DNA from: Verrucomicrobiia bacterium | Lineage (GTDB): Bacteria; Verrucomicrobiota; Verrucomicrobiia; Verrucomicrobiales; DEV007 | Assembly: GCA_030425385.1 (NCBI GenBank) | Contig: JAUIAH010000004.1 | Coordinates: forward strand, 186,001 to 250,000 | DNA length: 64,000 nt | Reading direction: 5' to 3' | In this document: positions 1 to 8,797 of the stretch, in pieces | Numbering within the stretch: the first letter of the stretch is position 1 | How the letters are laid out: each line of letters opens with the position of its first letter | Position numbers and translations under genes: made by a program | Notes under the pieces: generated by a model | The model's database searches: none | Told to the model about the DNA's origin: nothing | Seen by the model: only the letters and a program-made list of their open reading frames with translations

Positions 1-1491
1 AAGAGAGGCATCTGCTAGGTGCATGATCAGTCTCGTAGCAAGCTCGCGAGATGACGTATGCGTGAGCTTCTCTTTAAGATAGTGATAGACTTCTGTCGGG
101 TCGACACCATTCTGAATCATTGTCACTCCGAGATGAGCCAAGAAAGCATCCCGCCGCTGAGGTTCCACTCGCTCTAGCAGAGCGAAAGCGTGTTCCTGAT
201 CGACACGGATGAGAGCAGCGGCGGCTATTCGAATGAGGATAGACTTCCGGTTCATGGGTGAAGCACGTCCCCAGGTTTCAAGGGTGCCTTCCTTGTCCTG
301 TCCCTCTAGCCAATGTGCAGCCTGGACAGGATGCATTCTAAGCCACGACCGATAGGCTGTGATCAACCCCAGACCTCGATTGAGGGCCAAGTCACAGGCG
401 AATTCGGGATCTCGTTGGGCAAGGGCCTGTATTACGCTCCCTGGTGCGCCATTCTTGAGATTGATTGGAACGGGGGACGCATCGATTTCATCGAGTAGTG
501 CTAGTAGCCGATCGCGGCTTGACTGCGATAGGAGGGTCAGCAGCCATTCACGCCCTCCTTTGCCTGTCCACATGTCTTCGAGACCAATGCGAATCAGTGC
601 ATCCGCGGTCCATTCGTCAGGATGCCACTCTAGCAGAGAGAGAAGGTCCGACTCGTCACGGCGTGCTCGCGTTAATGGGAGTGACTGCTGAGGAGCGGCT
701 TGACTCGCCGCCATTTCGCGATGGACGTGTGGCCTGCTTTGCGCCGTGAAGGCGAATAGGGTGCAGCCCATGGCCGTGACACAAAGAGTGGATGCGAGGC
801 GTGCAGGTTCGGCGAGGACGCGTTCAAGAATTGGAAGACTGTCTCTGTCCGAGAGGCTCTCCATGATTGTGGAGGCCATGCTTGCAAAGGCGTCGGGAGC
901 GCACGCTTGAGCGAGGCCCGAGCCAACGACGGTCGCACTGACTTTGTAACCGCGATTCTGAAACCACCGTGATACTTTGCTCAAGGCGCGACTCGACTGG
1001 GTCCGGCACGCGGCCTCGGACTTCTCAAGGAGGTGAGCGATCTCTCGGAATGAGCGCCCTTCGACAAAGTGGAGCAGGAGCACTTGGCGATCCTGCGCCT
1101 TGAGGGCGGTAGCGAGGGCTTCGTCGAGTAGGGAACGGCTCTCGCATGTCCATTCGTTAGGGGATTGTTCTCGAATCTTCATGTCGTCGGCCAAAGCACG
1201 TGCCTTCAATGCCTGGCGACCCTCTGCCCGCTGTAGCCGACGTGTGAGGAAATGAGTGGTTTTGTGAAGCCAAGCGAGCGGTGCCGGATGGGACTGCAGC
1301 GTCTTGGCTTTCCGAGCCAGCAAGGAGAATGCTTGCTGACACACATCTTCGCTCCGTTGAACATCACCAAGTCGCCGATACGCAGATTGATAGATGAGTT
1401 GCAGATGCCGATCAACCAAAGTGCGAAAAGCCTTTTGGTCTACGGATTTGGCGTAGCGAGCGAGGAGTTCCTGGTCTGAAAGGTGTTCCAT
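1..1491 (-). CDS. ECF-type sigma-70 factor with membrane-spanning C-terminal extension (3' end beyond window)
   Basis: The frame starts at ATG 1491 and stays open to the window edge (497 codons, no stop), so the gene is partial. Residues 1-65 are a sigma region 2 (DQELLARYA, then LGDVQRSEDVCQQAF). Residues 120-178 are a sigma region 4 helix-turn-helix (LLLHFVEGRSFREIAHLL). A hydrophobic segment at about 231-249 probably crosses the membrane. It is followed by helical repeat-like sequence with DPE-A and W motifs (QRDPEFACDLAL). Normal ECF factors end near residue 190, so more than 300 residues are extra. Known of the family: sigma factors with such extensions occur in Verrucomicrobiota and Planctomycetota. 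Inferred: the extension senses a signal and tethers the factor to the membrane in place of a separate anti-sigma factor. The repeat style recalls the protein at 59010-60209. Confidence 0.85.
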   Translation of the reverse strand, partial: MEHLSDQELLARYAKSVDQKAFRTLVDRHLQLIYQSAYRRLGDVQRSEDVCQQAFSLLARKAKTLQSHPAPLAWLHKTTHFLTRRLQRAEGRQALKARALADDMKIREQSPNEWTCESRSLLDEALATALKAQDRQVLLLHFVEGRSFREIAHLLEKSEAACRTQSSRALSKVSRWFQNRGYKVSATVVGSGLAQACAPDAFASMASTIMESLSDRDSLPILERVLAEPARLASTLCVTAMGCTLFAFTAQSRPHVHREMAASQAAPQQSLPLTRARRDESDLLSLLEWHPDEWTADALIRIGLEDMWTGKGGREWLLTLLSQSSRDRLLALLDEIDASPVPINLKNGAPGSVIQALAQRDPEFACDLALNRGLGLITAYRSWLRMHPVQAAHWLEGQDKEGTLETWGRASPMNRKSILIRIAAAALIRVDQEHAFALLERVEPQRRDAFLAHLGVTMIQNGVDPTEVYHYLKEKLTHTSSRELATRLIMHLADASL

Positions 1492-1553
1492 GGCACAGTG
1501 CTTTCCCTTCTATCCCCGGTGCTGCTACCAATGTGACAGCATTCTTCGTTTCG

Positions 1554-4500
1554 CTAACGAAAGACGACCGCGACCCCTTCTTGTCCCTCGGCGACGGGGA
1601 TGGGTTCCGATTCCTTTCCATTGGGCCATCGGACGGTGACCGTACGGGCGATCTCGGAACCCAAACTGAGAACGGGAGTGCTGGAAGATTGCGAGAGATA
1701 CCCGCTGCCGAGATGGACCTCGTGAACGCGTTGCGCTCCTGAGGCAAGCGAGACCGTCACGCGAGCGCCTGCCTCAGGGCCGTCGAGATCGATGCGGAGT
1801 CGGTTCCCATGAGGGGCGGTGTTTTCGAAGGTGAGGAGCGGACCGTCATTCTGAGCGATGATGAGGTCCCACCGGCCATCACGATTGAGATCAGTGTAAG
1901 TCGCAGCGGTGGCGTCCCCAGGGATGAGAAGTCCGCTAGTATCAGGAAAGCACGGCTCGAAGCCGCCCTGGCCATCGCCAACTAACAGAAGGCCTAATCC
2001 ACTGGCGTAAGGCCCGGTTTCAAACTGCGGCTGATAGAAATTCTGAGCCAAGATGAGGTCGAGATGGCCATCTGCGTTCGCATCTACAAAGGCGGATCCG
2101 AAACTAGGTGATGCCTGCGCGAGGCGTGGAAATGGCAGGAAGGTGAACTGGCCTGTGCCGTCGTTGAGAAGGTATCCGGATTCGAGGGTGTTGGCCTGCA
2201 CTTGTAAGGCTTCATCCAGCCGGGCGGGCTCATAGATTTCTGTGAGGGTGGCGCTGGCAAATTGGCGAAAAGTCTCGAAGCGATTGCCTAAGGTGGGCAT
2301 GGCGTGGGTGGAACAGCTCTTGCCCCGTATGGGTAGGAGTCCATCCGACGAGATCTTGGCTTCCACAAGGGTCTTCTTGCCCGTGCCGGTGTGATCACCG
2401 TAGTAGAGAAGGGCCGGTTTCTTGGTGCTGGCATGATACTTGGTATTGAGGCCAAAGTTCGTCACCGCGTAGTCCATGTCTCCGTCGTGATCGATATCGG
2501 CCCCGGAGATTCCATTCCACCAACCAAGAATTTCGGCGAGCCCTGCTGATTCCGTTCGGTTTTCAAGGGTGCCTTGGTTGTTGTGATAGTAGGAAATGGG
2601 GCCCCATTCACAGGTGATGAAGAGGTCGAGCCAACCATCGTCGTCAGCATCCGACCAGAGAGCTCCCGTGACGAGACCGATGTCCTGGAGGCCTGGTGCC
2701 TGCGTTTCAGGGGCTTGAGTGAAACGGGCTCGGCCTGCTTGACTATCATTGAGCAAGAGGTGGGAACGAGCGGGCTCGGGATACTTCCCAGGCACGACTC
2801 GACCCCCGACAAAGAGATCGACATCTCCATCACGATCGAAATCGGCCCCGACGACGGTGCTGCTCGCGTCGTGCATCTGCGGGAGGGCGTTCGCTGCGGC
2901 CTGGAATCGCCCTTTCCCATCGTTGAGGTAAAGGCGGTCTTGGAGGAGGGGATCGTTCTCATCGTATTCGTAACTGCCATTGGCGACGTAGAGATCACGA
3001 TCGCCGTCGTTATCGGCATCAAAGAAGAGCGCGCCCATGTTCTCTTGCTGGGCGTCTCGGAGGAAGGCTTCGGTCGGCGCGAGACTGAATTGACAGACAC
3101 CTTGCGCATCTGGGCCTTCGTTGAGAAGGACGGCGCCGCCCATGCCACGAGCGGCACTGACATAGAGGTCATCATCGCCGTCATGATCCACGTCGCCCCA
3201 GGCGAGCCCTGGACCGAGCTGGGAAAGCTTGTTAGGGAGAAGGAGTTGTTTATCGAAATCTTCGAAGGGTTTCTCGCGATGGACGAGACCAGCAAGCGCC
3301 TTTGAGGGACGATAGAGGGGCGGGAGCGATTCATTCGAACGCTTTGCTTCTGTGTGAGGGGCCTCGTGAATGGTGAAGCGTTGGTTGGTGGCGAGATTGG
3401 CAAAGGTCTGGACGGTCCCAGAAGGCCAGATGACTTCGAGTTTCGCGATTTGAGTGTGGTCGCCGAGGCCGAAGTGAAGCTCAGGAATATTGCTAGAGGC
3501 AAATCCGGTGGTGGGCATCATCTGGCGCGTGTGACGCGTGCCTTCTTTCGTTTCCAATCGTACGATGGCACCGATGCCGAAGCGATTGTGGTCCTTTCCC
3601 CGGAGGTCGACAATGGCCGTTTGATTGCTGGTTTCGTGGTTCTGGTAGATGCTGACTGGCTCCTCCAAATTCACCACCACCAAGTCGAGGTCACCATCGC
3701 GATCCAGATCTCCATAGGCGGTGCCGTAGCTCATGCCTGTGTGATCCAGCCCCCAGGAAGCGGAGTGATCTGCGAAGGTGAGCCCATCGACATTGCGAAA
3801 GGCGAGATTCTGCTCGCGCATGGGAGGCGTGTTCTCGAAATGATCCCACTGGGTTTTTCCAATGAGATCGGCCTCGTTGAAAGCAATGTCAGAGTCATTG
3901 AAGTTTCGCGTCATGCCATTGGAGACAAAGAGATCCACACGCCCGTCATTATCGTAATCCGCAAGCTTGGCCGCCCAGGACCAGTCAGTGCTCGCGAGGC
4001 CAGCCATGGGGGCCGTTTCGATAAAGTGTGAGGTCCCCGTGTTCAGGTAGCAGACGTTCCGCATGAGTTGGCGTGGCTTGATGTTCTCGATCTGCCAACG
4101 CATGGATCCCATTTCACCCATGGCGATCTTGGCCTTGTAGTGCGTGGTCGCTGCCATGTCCAAGACGACAAGATCTAGCCGCCCGTCGTTGTTCAGGTCG
4201 TTGGCATCTGATCCCATGGAGAACCACGGCGTGATGTTCACGGTGTCTTCTATCACGTTGGTAAACGTGCCGTCGCCGTTGTTCTGATAGAGTTTGTCGG
4301 GGTCAAGGAAGTCGTTGCAGACATAGAGATCAGGATGGCCGTCCTCATTGTAATCCCACCAGGTGGCGGAAAGGCCGAAACCGTGGTCCGCTATTCCTGC
4401 CACGCTGGAGACGTCAGTGAAGCGATCGCCGTCATTGCGGAGGAGGTAGTTAGGCCGGCCGATGTCGTCCATGGTGAAACGGGACGCATCCGTTTGCACG

Positions 4501-5273
4501 AGCCCATAGTATTTCGTGAACGCTTCCTTCACGCGAGGCTTGCCGTTGGCATCCTTCTCTACCGGGGGCGTGGCCGGGCGTCCCTCTGGACGATAGAGAC
4601 GATTGGTAAGGATTAAGCAGTCGAGATCGCCGTCGCTATCGTAATCACAAAAGCTCGGCATGAGGGACGCATCTTGAATGTCGAGACCGTAATCTTTGGC
4701 CGCTTCGCGAAATTGGAAGGCTGACTCGTTCAGGTAGAGCGCATTGGGGCTGTCATAATGACAGACATAGAGGTCGAGGTCCCCATCCCCATCGATATCG
4801 ACCATGGCAGCACCGGCGGCCCAGGCATCGCCGCCGCCCACGCCGGCCGTGGCGGTCACGTCTTCAAATTGGAAGGGCGCTCGTTGCCGGTAGAGTCGGT
4901 TCTTTCCCGGGCCACTCGCTAAGAAGATTTCAGGAAGGCCATCGCCGTCGAGATCACCCAAGGCCACGCCCCCGCAGCCAAAGCCTGACTGATAGAGATA
5001 TTTGCGAGGGTGCGAGAGATCGATGGTGTTCTGAAAGGTGATACCCGTCTGCGCAGGGGGGAGCTTGGTGAAGAGTGTGGACGCATTTCCATCCGTGCGC
5101 GAAGGGAGAGCCGTGGTAAGGAGAAGGCTCTCAGGCTGAGGGGGAGACTGAGACTCAGGCCCAGGAGCTGCTTGAAGGACGTCGGCTCGAGGGGCAGGAT
5201 CCACGTCGTTTCCGCAGGAGCTCAGAGCGGCGAGCGCCAGGCCGAGGAGGAAGAATTGGAGAGGTGAACGCAT
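1554..5273 (-). CDS. Lipoprotein with two VCBS/FG-GAP propellers, each followed by an ASPIC/UnbV domain
   Basis: 1239 residues. A signal peptide ends in a lipobox with Cys20 (LSSC), so it is probably a lipoprotein. I count 14 Asp-rich calcium-type loops of the DxDxDG kind (DLDGDG, DIDGDG, DYDSDG and so on). Seven precede a first ASPIC/UnbV domain (about 570-635, ending in EVIWPSG) and seven precede a second at the C terminus (TVRWPNG). The layout implies two seven-bladed propellers, that is an internal duplication of a propeller-ASPIC unit. Known of the family: CRTAC1/ASPIC proteins are extracellular and bind calcium, but their ligand is generally unknown. A promoter (TTGGCA, 17 nt, TTATCG) lies just upstream of the ATG. 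The gene is divergent from rarA and followed by the sigma factor gene 62 nt downstream. Confidence 0.88.
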   Translation of the reverse strand: MRSPLQFFLLGLALAALSSCGNDVDPAPRADVLQAAPGPESQSPPQPESLLLTTALPSRTDGNASTLFTKLPPAQTGITFQNTIDLSHPRKYLYQSGFGCGGVALGDLDGDGLPEIFLASGPGKNRLYRQRAPFQFEDVTATAGVGGGDAWAAGAAMVDIDGDGDLDLYVCHYDSPNALYLNESAFQFREAAKDYGLDIQDASLMPSFCDYDSDGDLDCLILTNRLYRPEGRPATPPVEKDANGKPRVKEAFTKYYGLVQTDASRFTMDDIGRPNYLLRNDGDRFTDVSSVAGIADHGFGLSATWWDYNEDGHPDLYVCNDFLDPDKLYQNNGDGTFTNVIEDTVNITPWFSMGSDANDLNNDGRLDLVVLDMAATTHYKAKIAMGEMGSMRWQIENIKPRQLMRNVCYLNTGTSHFIETAPMAGLASTDWSWAAKLADYDNDGRVDLFVSNGMTRNFNDSDIAFNEADLIGKTQWDHFENTPPMREQNLAFRNVDGLTFADHSASWGLDHTGMSYGTAYGDLDRDGDLDLVVVNLEEPVSIYQNHETSNQTAIVDLRGKDHNRFGIGAIVRLETKEGTRHTRQMMPTTGFASSNIPELHFGLGDHTQIAKLEVIWPSGTVQTFANLATNQRFTIHEAPHTEAKRSNESLPPLYRPSKALAGLVHREKPFEDFDKQLLLPNKLSQLGPGLAWGDVDHDGDDDLYVSAARGMGGAVLLNEGPDAQGVCQFSLAPTEAFLRDAQQENMGALFFDADNDGDRDLYVANGSYEYDENDPLLQDRLYLNDGKGRFQAAANALPQMHDASSTVVGADFDRDGDVDLFVGGRVVPGKYPEPARSHLLLNDSQAGRARFTQAPETQAPGLQDIGLVTGALWSDADDDGWLDLFITCEWGPISYYHNNQGTLENRTESAGLAEILGWWNGISGADIDHDGDMDYAVTNFGLNTKYHASTKKPALLYYGDHTGTGKKTLVEAKISSDGLLPIRGKSCSTHAMPTLGNRFETFRQFASATLTEIYEPARLDEALQVQANTLESGYLLNDGTGQFTFLPFPRLAQASPSFGSAFVDANADGHLDLILAQNFYQPQFETGPYASGLGLLLVGDGQGGFEPCFPDTSGLLIPGDATAATYTDLNRDGRWDLIIAQNDGPLLTFENTAPHGNRLRIDLDGPEAGARVTVSLASGAQRVHEVHLGSGYLSQSSSTPVLSLGSEIARTVTVRWPNGKESEPIPVAEGQEGVAVVFR

Positions 5274-5282
5274 CGCGAGCCA

Positions 5283-5311
5283 CGATAATGGGGAAGGAGA
5301 GGTGCTGCCAA
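5283..5311 (-). promoter_or_regulatory. Candidate promoter of the VCBS/ASPIC gene
   Basis: On the minus strand TTGGCA (5306-5311) and TTATCG (5283-5288) are 17 nt apart. The ATG at 5273 begins 9 nt after the -10, so the predicted leader is only a few nucleotides. Confidence 0.4.
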
Positions 5312-5438
5312 GCCATCGATTTCATCGAAATGACGGTCGAAGCTGGGGAAGAATCTGCTTTCTTCGGAGCATGCGGTGCCGAGCCATGCCAACACCAACC
5401 ACGGGGTGCCCACCTAGCCGCTTTCTCTCAACGTGACG

Positions 5439-6809
5439 ATGCAGGATTCCCTCTTTGATGCCGCCTCAGGCGATGGCGATCCTTCGCAGGACCAAGAACC
5501 GCCTGCGGCGCCTAACATTCCGCTGGCTGCGCGCATGCGGCCGCGTTCGCTAGAGGACTATGTGGGGCAACGCAACATCCTTGCAGAGGGGAAATTGCTT
5601 CGGCGTGCCATTGAAGCTGATCGCTTCAGCTCAATCATCTTTTATGGGCCACCGGGCGTGGGGAAGACGAGCTTGGCTCAACTGGTGGCTGGCCACACCG
5701 CGGCCCGGTTCATCAACTTGAGCGGGGTCGAGAGCAATGTGGCGGAAATCCGGCAGAAAGTGGACGAAGCGCGCACGTATCAACGTCTCCACAAACGCGC
5801 GACGATCCTCTTTGTGGATGAAATTCACCGCTTCAACAAGGCGCAGCAGGACGTGCTCCTCCCGCACATTGAGAATGGCACGGTCCGCTTCATCGGTGCC
5901 ACCACGCACAATCCCTATTTCTATATCAATAGCCCCCTTGTCTCGCGTTCTCAGGTGTTTCAGTTAGAGCCTTTGGAAGTCGATGACCTTGTCGGCCTGA
6001 TCGCCATGGCGGTGGCCGATGACGAACGCGGCTTCGGGAAATGGGCACTCACCGTGACTTCAGAGGCTGCCCGTCACCTCGCTACCGTGGCTGATGGTGA
6101 CGCTCGTAAATGCCTCACCGCTTTGGAGCTCGCTGTTCTCACCACGCCGCCTGACGAGGACGGCGCGATCACCATTGACCTGGCCATCGCGGAGGAATCG
6201 ATCCAACAGAAGGCCATCGTCTACGATGGCGACGGTGATGAGCACTACGATACGATCAGCGCCTTCATCAAAAGCATGCGCGGCTCTGATCCAGACGCCG
6301 CCCTCTATTGGTTAGCCAAGATGCTCTATGCAGGTGAGGACATCCGATTCATCGCCAGGCGCATCGTCATCGCCGCGAGTGAGGACGTCGGGCTAGCCGA
6401 TTCCAATGCCCTTCGCGTAGCGGTGGCGGCCCAGCAAGCGGTCGAATTCATCGGCTTGCCCGAGGCTCAAATCCCACTGGCACATGCCACCGTCTACATC
6501 GCCACCGCTCCCAAGAGCAATCGGAGCCTCGCCGGACTCTCGGCGGCCATGAAAGATGTGAAGGAAGGACGGACCTTGGCGGTGCCGAAGCACCTTCGCG
6601 ACAGTCATTATCAAGGCGCGAAGGCCATGGGTCACGGAGAAGGCTATCTCTACGCCCATCGTTATGAAGGGGGCTATGTGCCTCAAGCCTATCTCCCAGA
6701 AGGGCGAACCTATTACGAGCCCACCCAGAATGGGATGGAGAAGCGTATCGCGGAAAGGCTAGCTCATTGGCGGGCCCAGTTCGACGCGCAGACGGGCGAC
6801 GCCGAGTGA
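5439..6809 (+). CDS. rarA: Replication-associated recombination protein A (RarA/MgsA), AAA+ ATPase
   Basis: 456 residues from ATG 5439; an in-frame GTG two codons earlier (5433) is an alternative start. The Walker A is GPPGVGKTS, the Walker B with linker is ILFVDEIHRFNKAQQD, and sensor 1 lies in IGATTHNPYF. The C-terminal half matches the RarA/WRNIP1 tetramerisation and helical region (RGSDPDAALYWLAKML, RRIVIAASEDVGLAD). Length and order are usual for the family. The protein works with the clamp loader and SSB at stalled replication forks. It stands alone on the plus strand, divergent from the VCBS/ASPIC gene. No clear Shine-Dalgarno sequence is seen. Confidence 0.95.
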   Translation: MQDSLFDAASGDGDPSQDQEPPAAPNIPLAARMRPRSLEDYVGQRNILAEGKLLRRAIEADRFSSIIFYGPPGVGKTSLAQLVAGHTAARFINLSGVESNVAEIRQKVDEARTYQRLHKRATILFVDEIHRFNKAQQDVLLPHIENGTVRFIGATTHNPYFYINSPLVSRSQVFQLEPLEVDDLVGLIAMAVADDERGFGKWALTVTSEAARHLATVADGDARKCLTALELAVLTTPPDEDGAITIDLAIAEESIQQKAIVYDGDGDEHYDTISAFIKSMRGSDPDAALYWLAKMLYAGEDIRFIARRIVIAASEDVGLADSNALRVAVAAQQAVEFIGLPEAQIPLAHATVYIATAPKSNRSLAGLSAAMKDVKEGRTLAVPKHLRDSHYQGAKAMGHGEGYLYAHRYEGGYVPQAYLPEGRTYYEPTQNGMEKRIAERLAHWRAQFDAQTGDAE

Positions 6810-6867
6810 AAGGACTGCCCTTTGGAGGGCGTAGGCATCGAAGACGCGACGCACAACGTAGGAAATC

Positions 6868-6978
6868 TTGAAATGTTTCAATAATTTTTAAAAATCATTA
6901 ATTTTCCGTTTACACGATCTTTCGTGCCAGCTATCTCAGGCATAGATTTCAGCTCTCCACATAATTCCCAAAGGAATT
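6868..6978. promoter_or_regulatory. AT-rich intergenic region with three short perfect inverted repeats
   Basis: The 187-bp gap after rarA holds TTGAAA-TG-TTTCAA (6868-6881), ATTTTTAAAAAT (6884-6895) and AATTCC-CAAA-GGAATT (6963-6978). A weak promoter pair TTTACA (6909-6914), 17 nt, TATCTC (6932-6937) could serve the gene at 6997. The repeats may be binding sites or weak hairpins; function is unknown. Confidence 0.3.
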
Positions 6979-6996
6979 GGTAATCCCCTCCGCCAG

Positions 6997-7554
6997 ATGT
7001 CCTCATTCGCTCCCTTCCATCCATCGTTTCACCTTCGCAAAGTCGAGACGGCTACGGCCAGTCCGCAGACGGAGGTGCTCTTCTTTGATCAGCGTCTCGC
7101 ATTCATTCCCAAAGGCACTCAGTTGCTGCTCGGTGTCTTTATAGACCCTTCTGGAGAAGGGCATCTGGATGCGTTGGAAGGTGTTTCTGTTCAACTAGAT
7201 ACAGATTCTGGCACCGTCCTGGATACCTTGCAGAAGGGCCAGCCTGCGGGGAAATTAGACTCGGCCTTGAGCGAGCGGACGGATGTGCGGTTGAGCATTC
7301 ATATTGAGCAACATGGGCGGGTCTTTCTCCCCCACCTCACGGTGTCTGATGGCCTCGGATTCATCGGGGGGGTGGATCTAGACGTCCCCTGGCCGGATCG
7401 CGAAGATGAGACGCTGATTCTACCGGCTTTCTATGCAGAGCCCGATGTCCAATTGTCGGCCTTCTGCGGGTATTATTCCGAGAACCTCTTTCGCCCTGAG
7501 TTTGGCGAAACCCAGATGTGCGTGTGGCCGGATGACGTCCTGAAACGGGCGTAA
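6997..7554 (+). CDS. Conserved-looking protein of unknown function
   Basis: 185 residues, no signal peptide, no membrane segment. I do not recognise a family. The sequence is beta-rich and acidic with regular hydrophobic alternation (VLFFDQRLAFIPKGTQLLLGVFID, cut to its core LAFIPKGTQLLLGVF) and a C-terminal aromatic stretch (AFCGYYSENLF). It lies between rarA and coaC on the same strand and ends 41 nt before coaC, which has its own promoter. It may be a small cytosolic beta-sandwich protein. The ATG at 6997 is the only good start in this frame. Confidence 0.7.
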   Translation: MSSFAPFHPSFHLRKVETATASPQTEVLFFDQRLAFIPKGTQLLLGVFIDPSGEGHLDALEGVSVQLDTDSGTVLDTLQKGQPAGKLDSALSERTDVRLSIHIEQHGRVFLPHLTVSDGLGFIGGVDLDVPWPDREDETLILPAFYAEPDVQLSAFCGYYSENLFRPEFGETQMCVWPDDVLKRA

Positions 7555-7561
7555 CCGCCGG

Positions 7562-7589
7562 TTGTGCCCGGGACTAGTCGCCGTATACT
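7562..7589 (+). promoter_or_regulatory. Promoter of coaC, predicted leaderless
   Basis: TTGTGC (7562-7567) and TATACT (7584-7589) are separated by 16 nt. Six bases separate the -10 from the GTG start at 7596, so transcription should begin at or next to the start codon. Confidence 0.55.
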
Positions 7590-7595
7590 CGCGCC

Positions 7596-8156
7596 GTGAA
7601 ACGCATCGTTCTCGGCGTGACGGGTTCCATCGCCGCCTTCAAGGCCGCGGACATCGCGAGCCGTTTGGTCAAGGCTGGACACCAGGTGAATGTCGTCATG
7701 ACGACGGATGCCCAAGCGTTCATCACGCCGCTCACGCTTCAGACGCTTTCCAAGCAGCCCGTCGTGACAGGCTTCTACGATGAGAAACAGGCCTGGTGTC
7801 CCGGCCATATCGAGTTGGCTGACGCCGCCGATCTTATGCTCATCGCGCCCGCCACCGCCCACTGCCTGGCACAACTCGCCCAGGGCTTGGCGCAAGACAC
7901 GCTGACCGCGGTGGCCTTGGCCACGCGCGCGTCCATGCTCATCGCCCCAGCCATGAACGGCAACATGTGGCTGCATCCGGCGACCCAACGTAACGTGGCA
8001 ACGTTGCAAGAATGGCAGGTGGATTTCGAGGGACCTGACCCGCATGGCATGCTCGCCTGTGGGTATGAAGGCGTGGGGCGTCTGGCTCCTGTGGAGGCGA
8101 TTGTAGCAAGGGTCGAGACCATCTTGAGTGAGAATCGGGGAAAGAGACGTCTGTGA
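7596..8156 (+). CDS. coaC: Phosphopantothenoylcysteine decarboxylase (CoaC), stand-alone
   Basis: 186 residues. This flavoprotein decarboxylates 4'-phosphopantothenoylcysteine to 4'-phosphopantetheine in coenzyme A synthesis. Visible family marks are the N-terminal GVTGSIAAFKAAD flavin-binding region, the HIELA motif with the catalytic His, and APAMNGNMW. The usual PASANT motif reads PATAHC, so the Asn that is functionally important in E. coli CoaC is His here. Most bacteria fuse this domain to CoaB; here it is separate. The gene starts with GTG and overlaps coaB by 4 nt (GTGA), implying translational coupling. Confidence 0.92.
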   Translation: MKRIVLGVTGSIAAFKAADIASRLVKAGHQVNVVMTTDAQAFITPLTLQTLSKQPVVTGFYDEKQAWCPGHIELADAADLMLIAPATAHCLAQLAQGLAQDTLTAVALATRASMLIAPAMNGNMWLHPATQRNVATLQEWQVDFEGPDPHGMLACGYEGVGRLAPVEAIVARVETILSENRGKRRL

Positions 8157-8797
8157 GAATCTTGATCACAGCCGGCCCCACCAGAGAGGCGATCGATCCC
8201 GTGCGCTTTCTTAGCAACCGCTCTTCTGGACGGATGGGATATGCCCTGGCGCGGGCAGCGGCCGTTCACGGACATGAGGTGATCTTGGTGTCTGGACCAG
8301 TCTCCTTGGAGGTTCCCAAAGGGGTGGAAAGAAAGGCAGTCGTGTCAGCGAAGGAGATGTACGAGGCCGTGGAGGCTCATGTGGATGGGCTGGAGATGGC
8401 CATTCACAGTGCGGCGGTGGCCGACTACCGACCGAAAGAAGTGCATGCTCAGAAATTCAAGAAATCGGCGTCCGAGTGGACGCTCACCCTTGAGCGGACA
8501 GCAGATATCCTCGGGAGCATGCGAGAGCCCTTCGGATTCAGAGGCTATCTTGTGGGCTTTGCCGCGGAGACTGAGAATTTGTTAGAGAATGCCCGGGGGA
8601 AATTGGAGCGCAAAGGGTGCGATCTCGTGATCGCCAATGATGTTAGTCGAGCCGATATTGGCTTTGATCAGAGGGAGAATGAAGTGAGTCTGCTTTTCAA
8701 AGATGGAAGGCAGCAATCGCTCCCAAAAGCGGGAAAGCAAGACCTGGCAGACGAGTTGTTAAGCATCATCGTCGCTGACAAGCAATTTCATGAGTGA
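8153..8797 (+). CDS. coaB: Phosphopantothenate--cysteine ligase (CoaB), stand-alone
   Basis: 214 residues. It ligates cysteine to 4'-phosphopantothenate, the step before CoaC. It begins directly with the domain's first strand (ILITAGPTREAIDPVRF) and shows SNRSSGRMG, HSAAVADY and the conserved loop near VIANDVSRADIGF. The GTG start overlaps the coaC stop and the 3' end overlaps the next gene by 8 nt, so the three genes form an operon. It is compact because the fused CoaC half is absent. Confidence 0.92.
   Translation: MRILITAGPTREAIDPVRFLSNRSSGRMGYALARAAAVHGHEVILVSGPVSLEVPKGVERKAVVSAKEMYEAVEAHVDGLEMAIHSAAVADYRPKEVHAQKFKKSASEWTLTLERTADILGSMREPFGFRGYLVGFAAETENLLENARGKLERKGCDLVIANDVSRADIGFDQRENEVSLLFKDGRQQSLPKAGKQDLADELLSIIVADKQFHE

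Noticed and set aside
2462-3502. A 346-codon antisense-like frame within the VCBS/ASPIC gene
   Set aside because: It is the same strand in another frame of a clear repeat-rich gene, with Ser/Arg/Thr-biased composition typical of a shadow frame.
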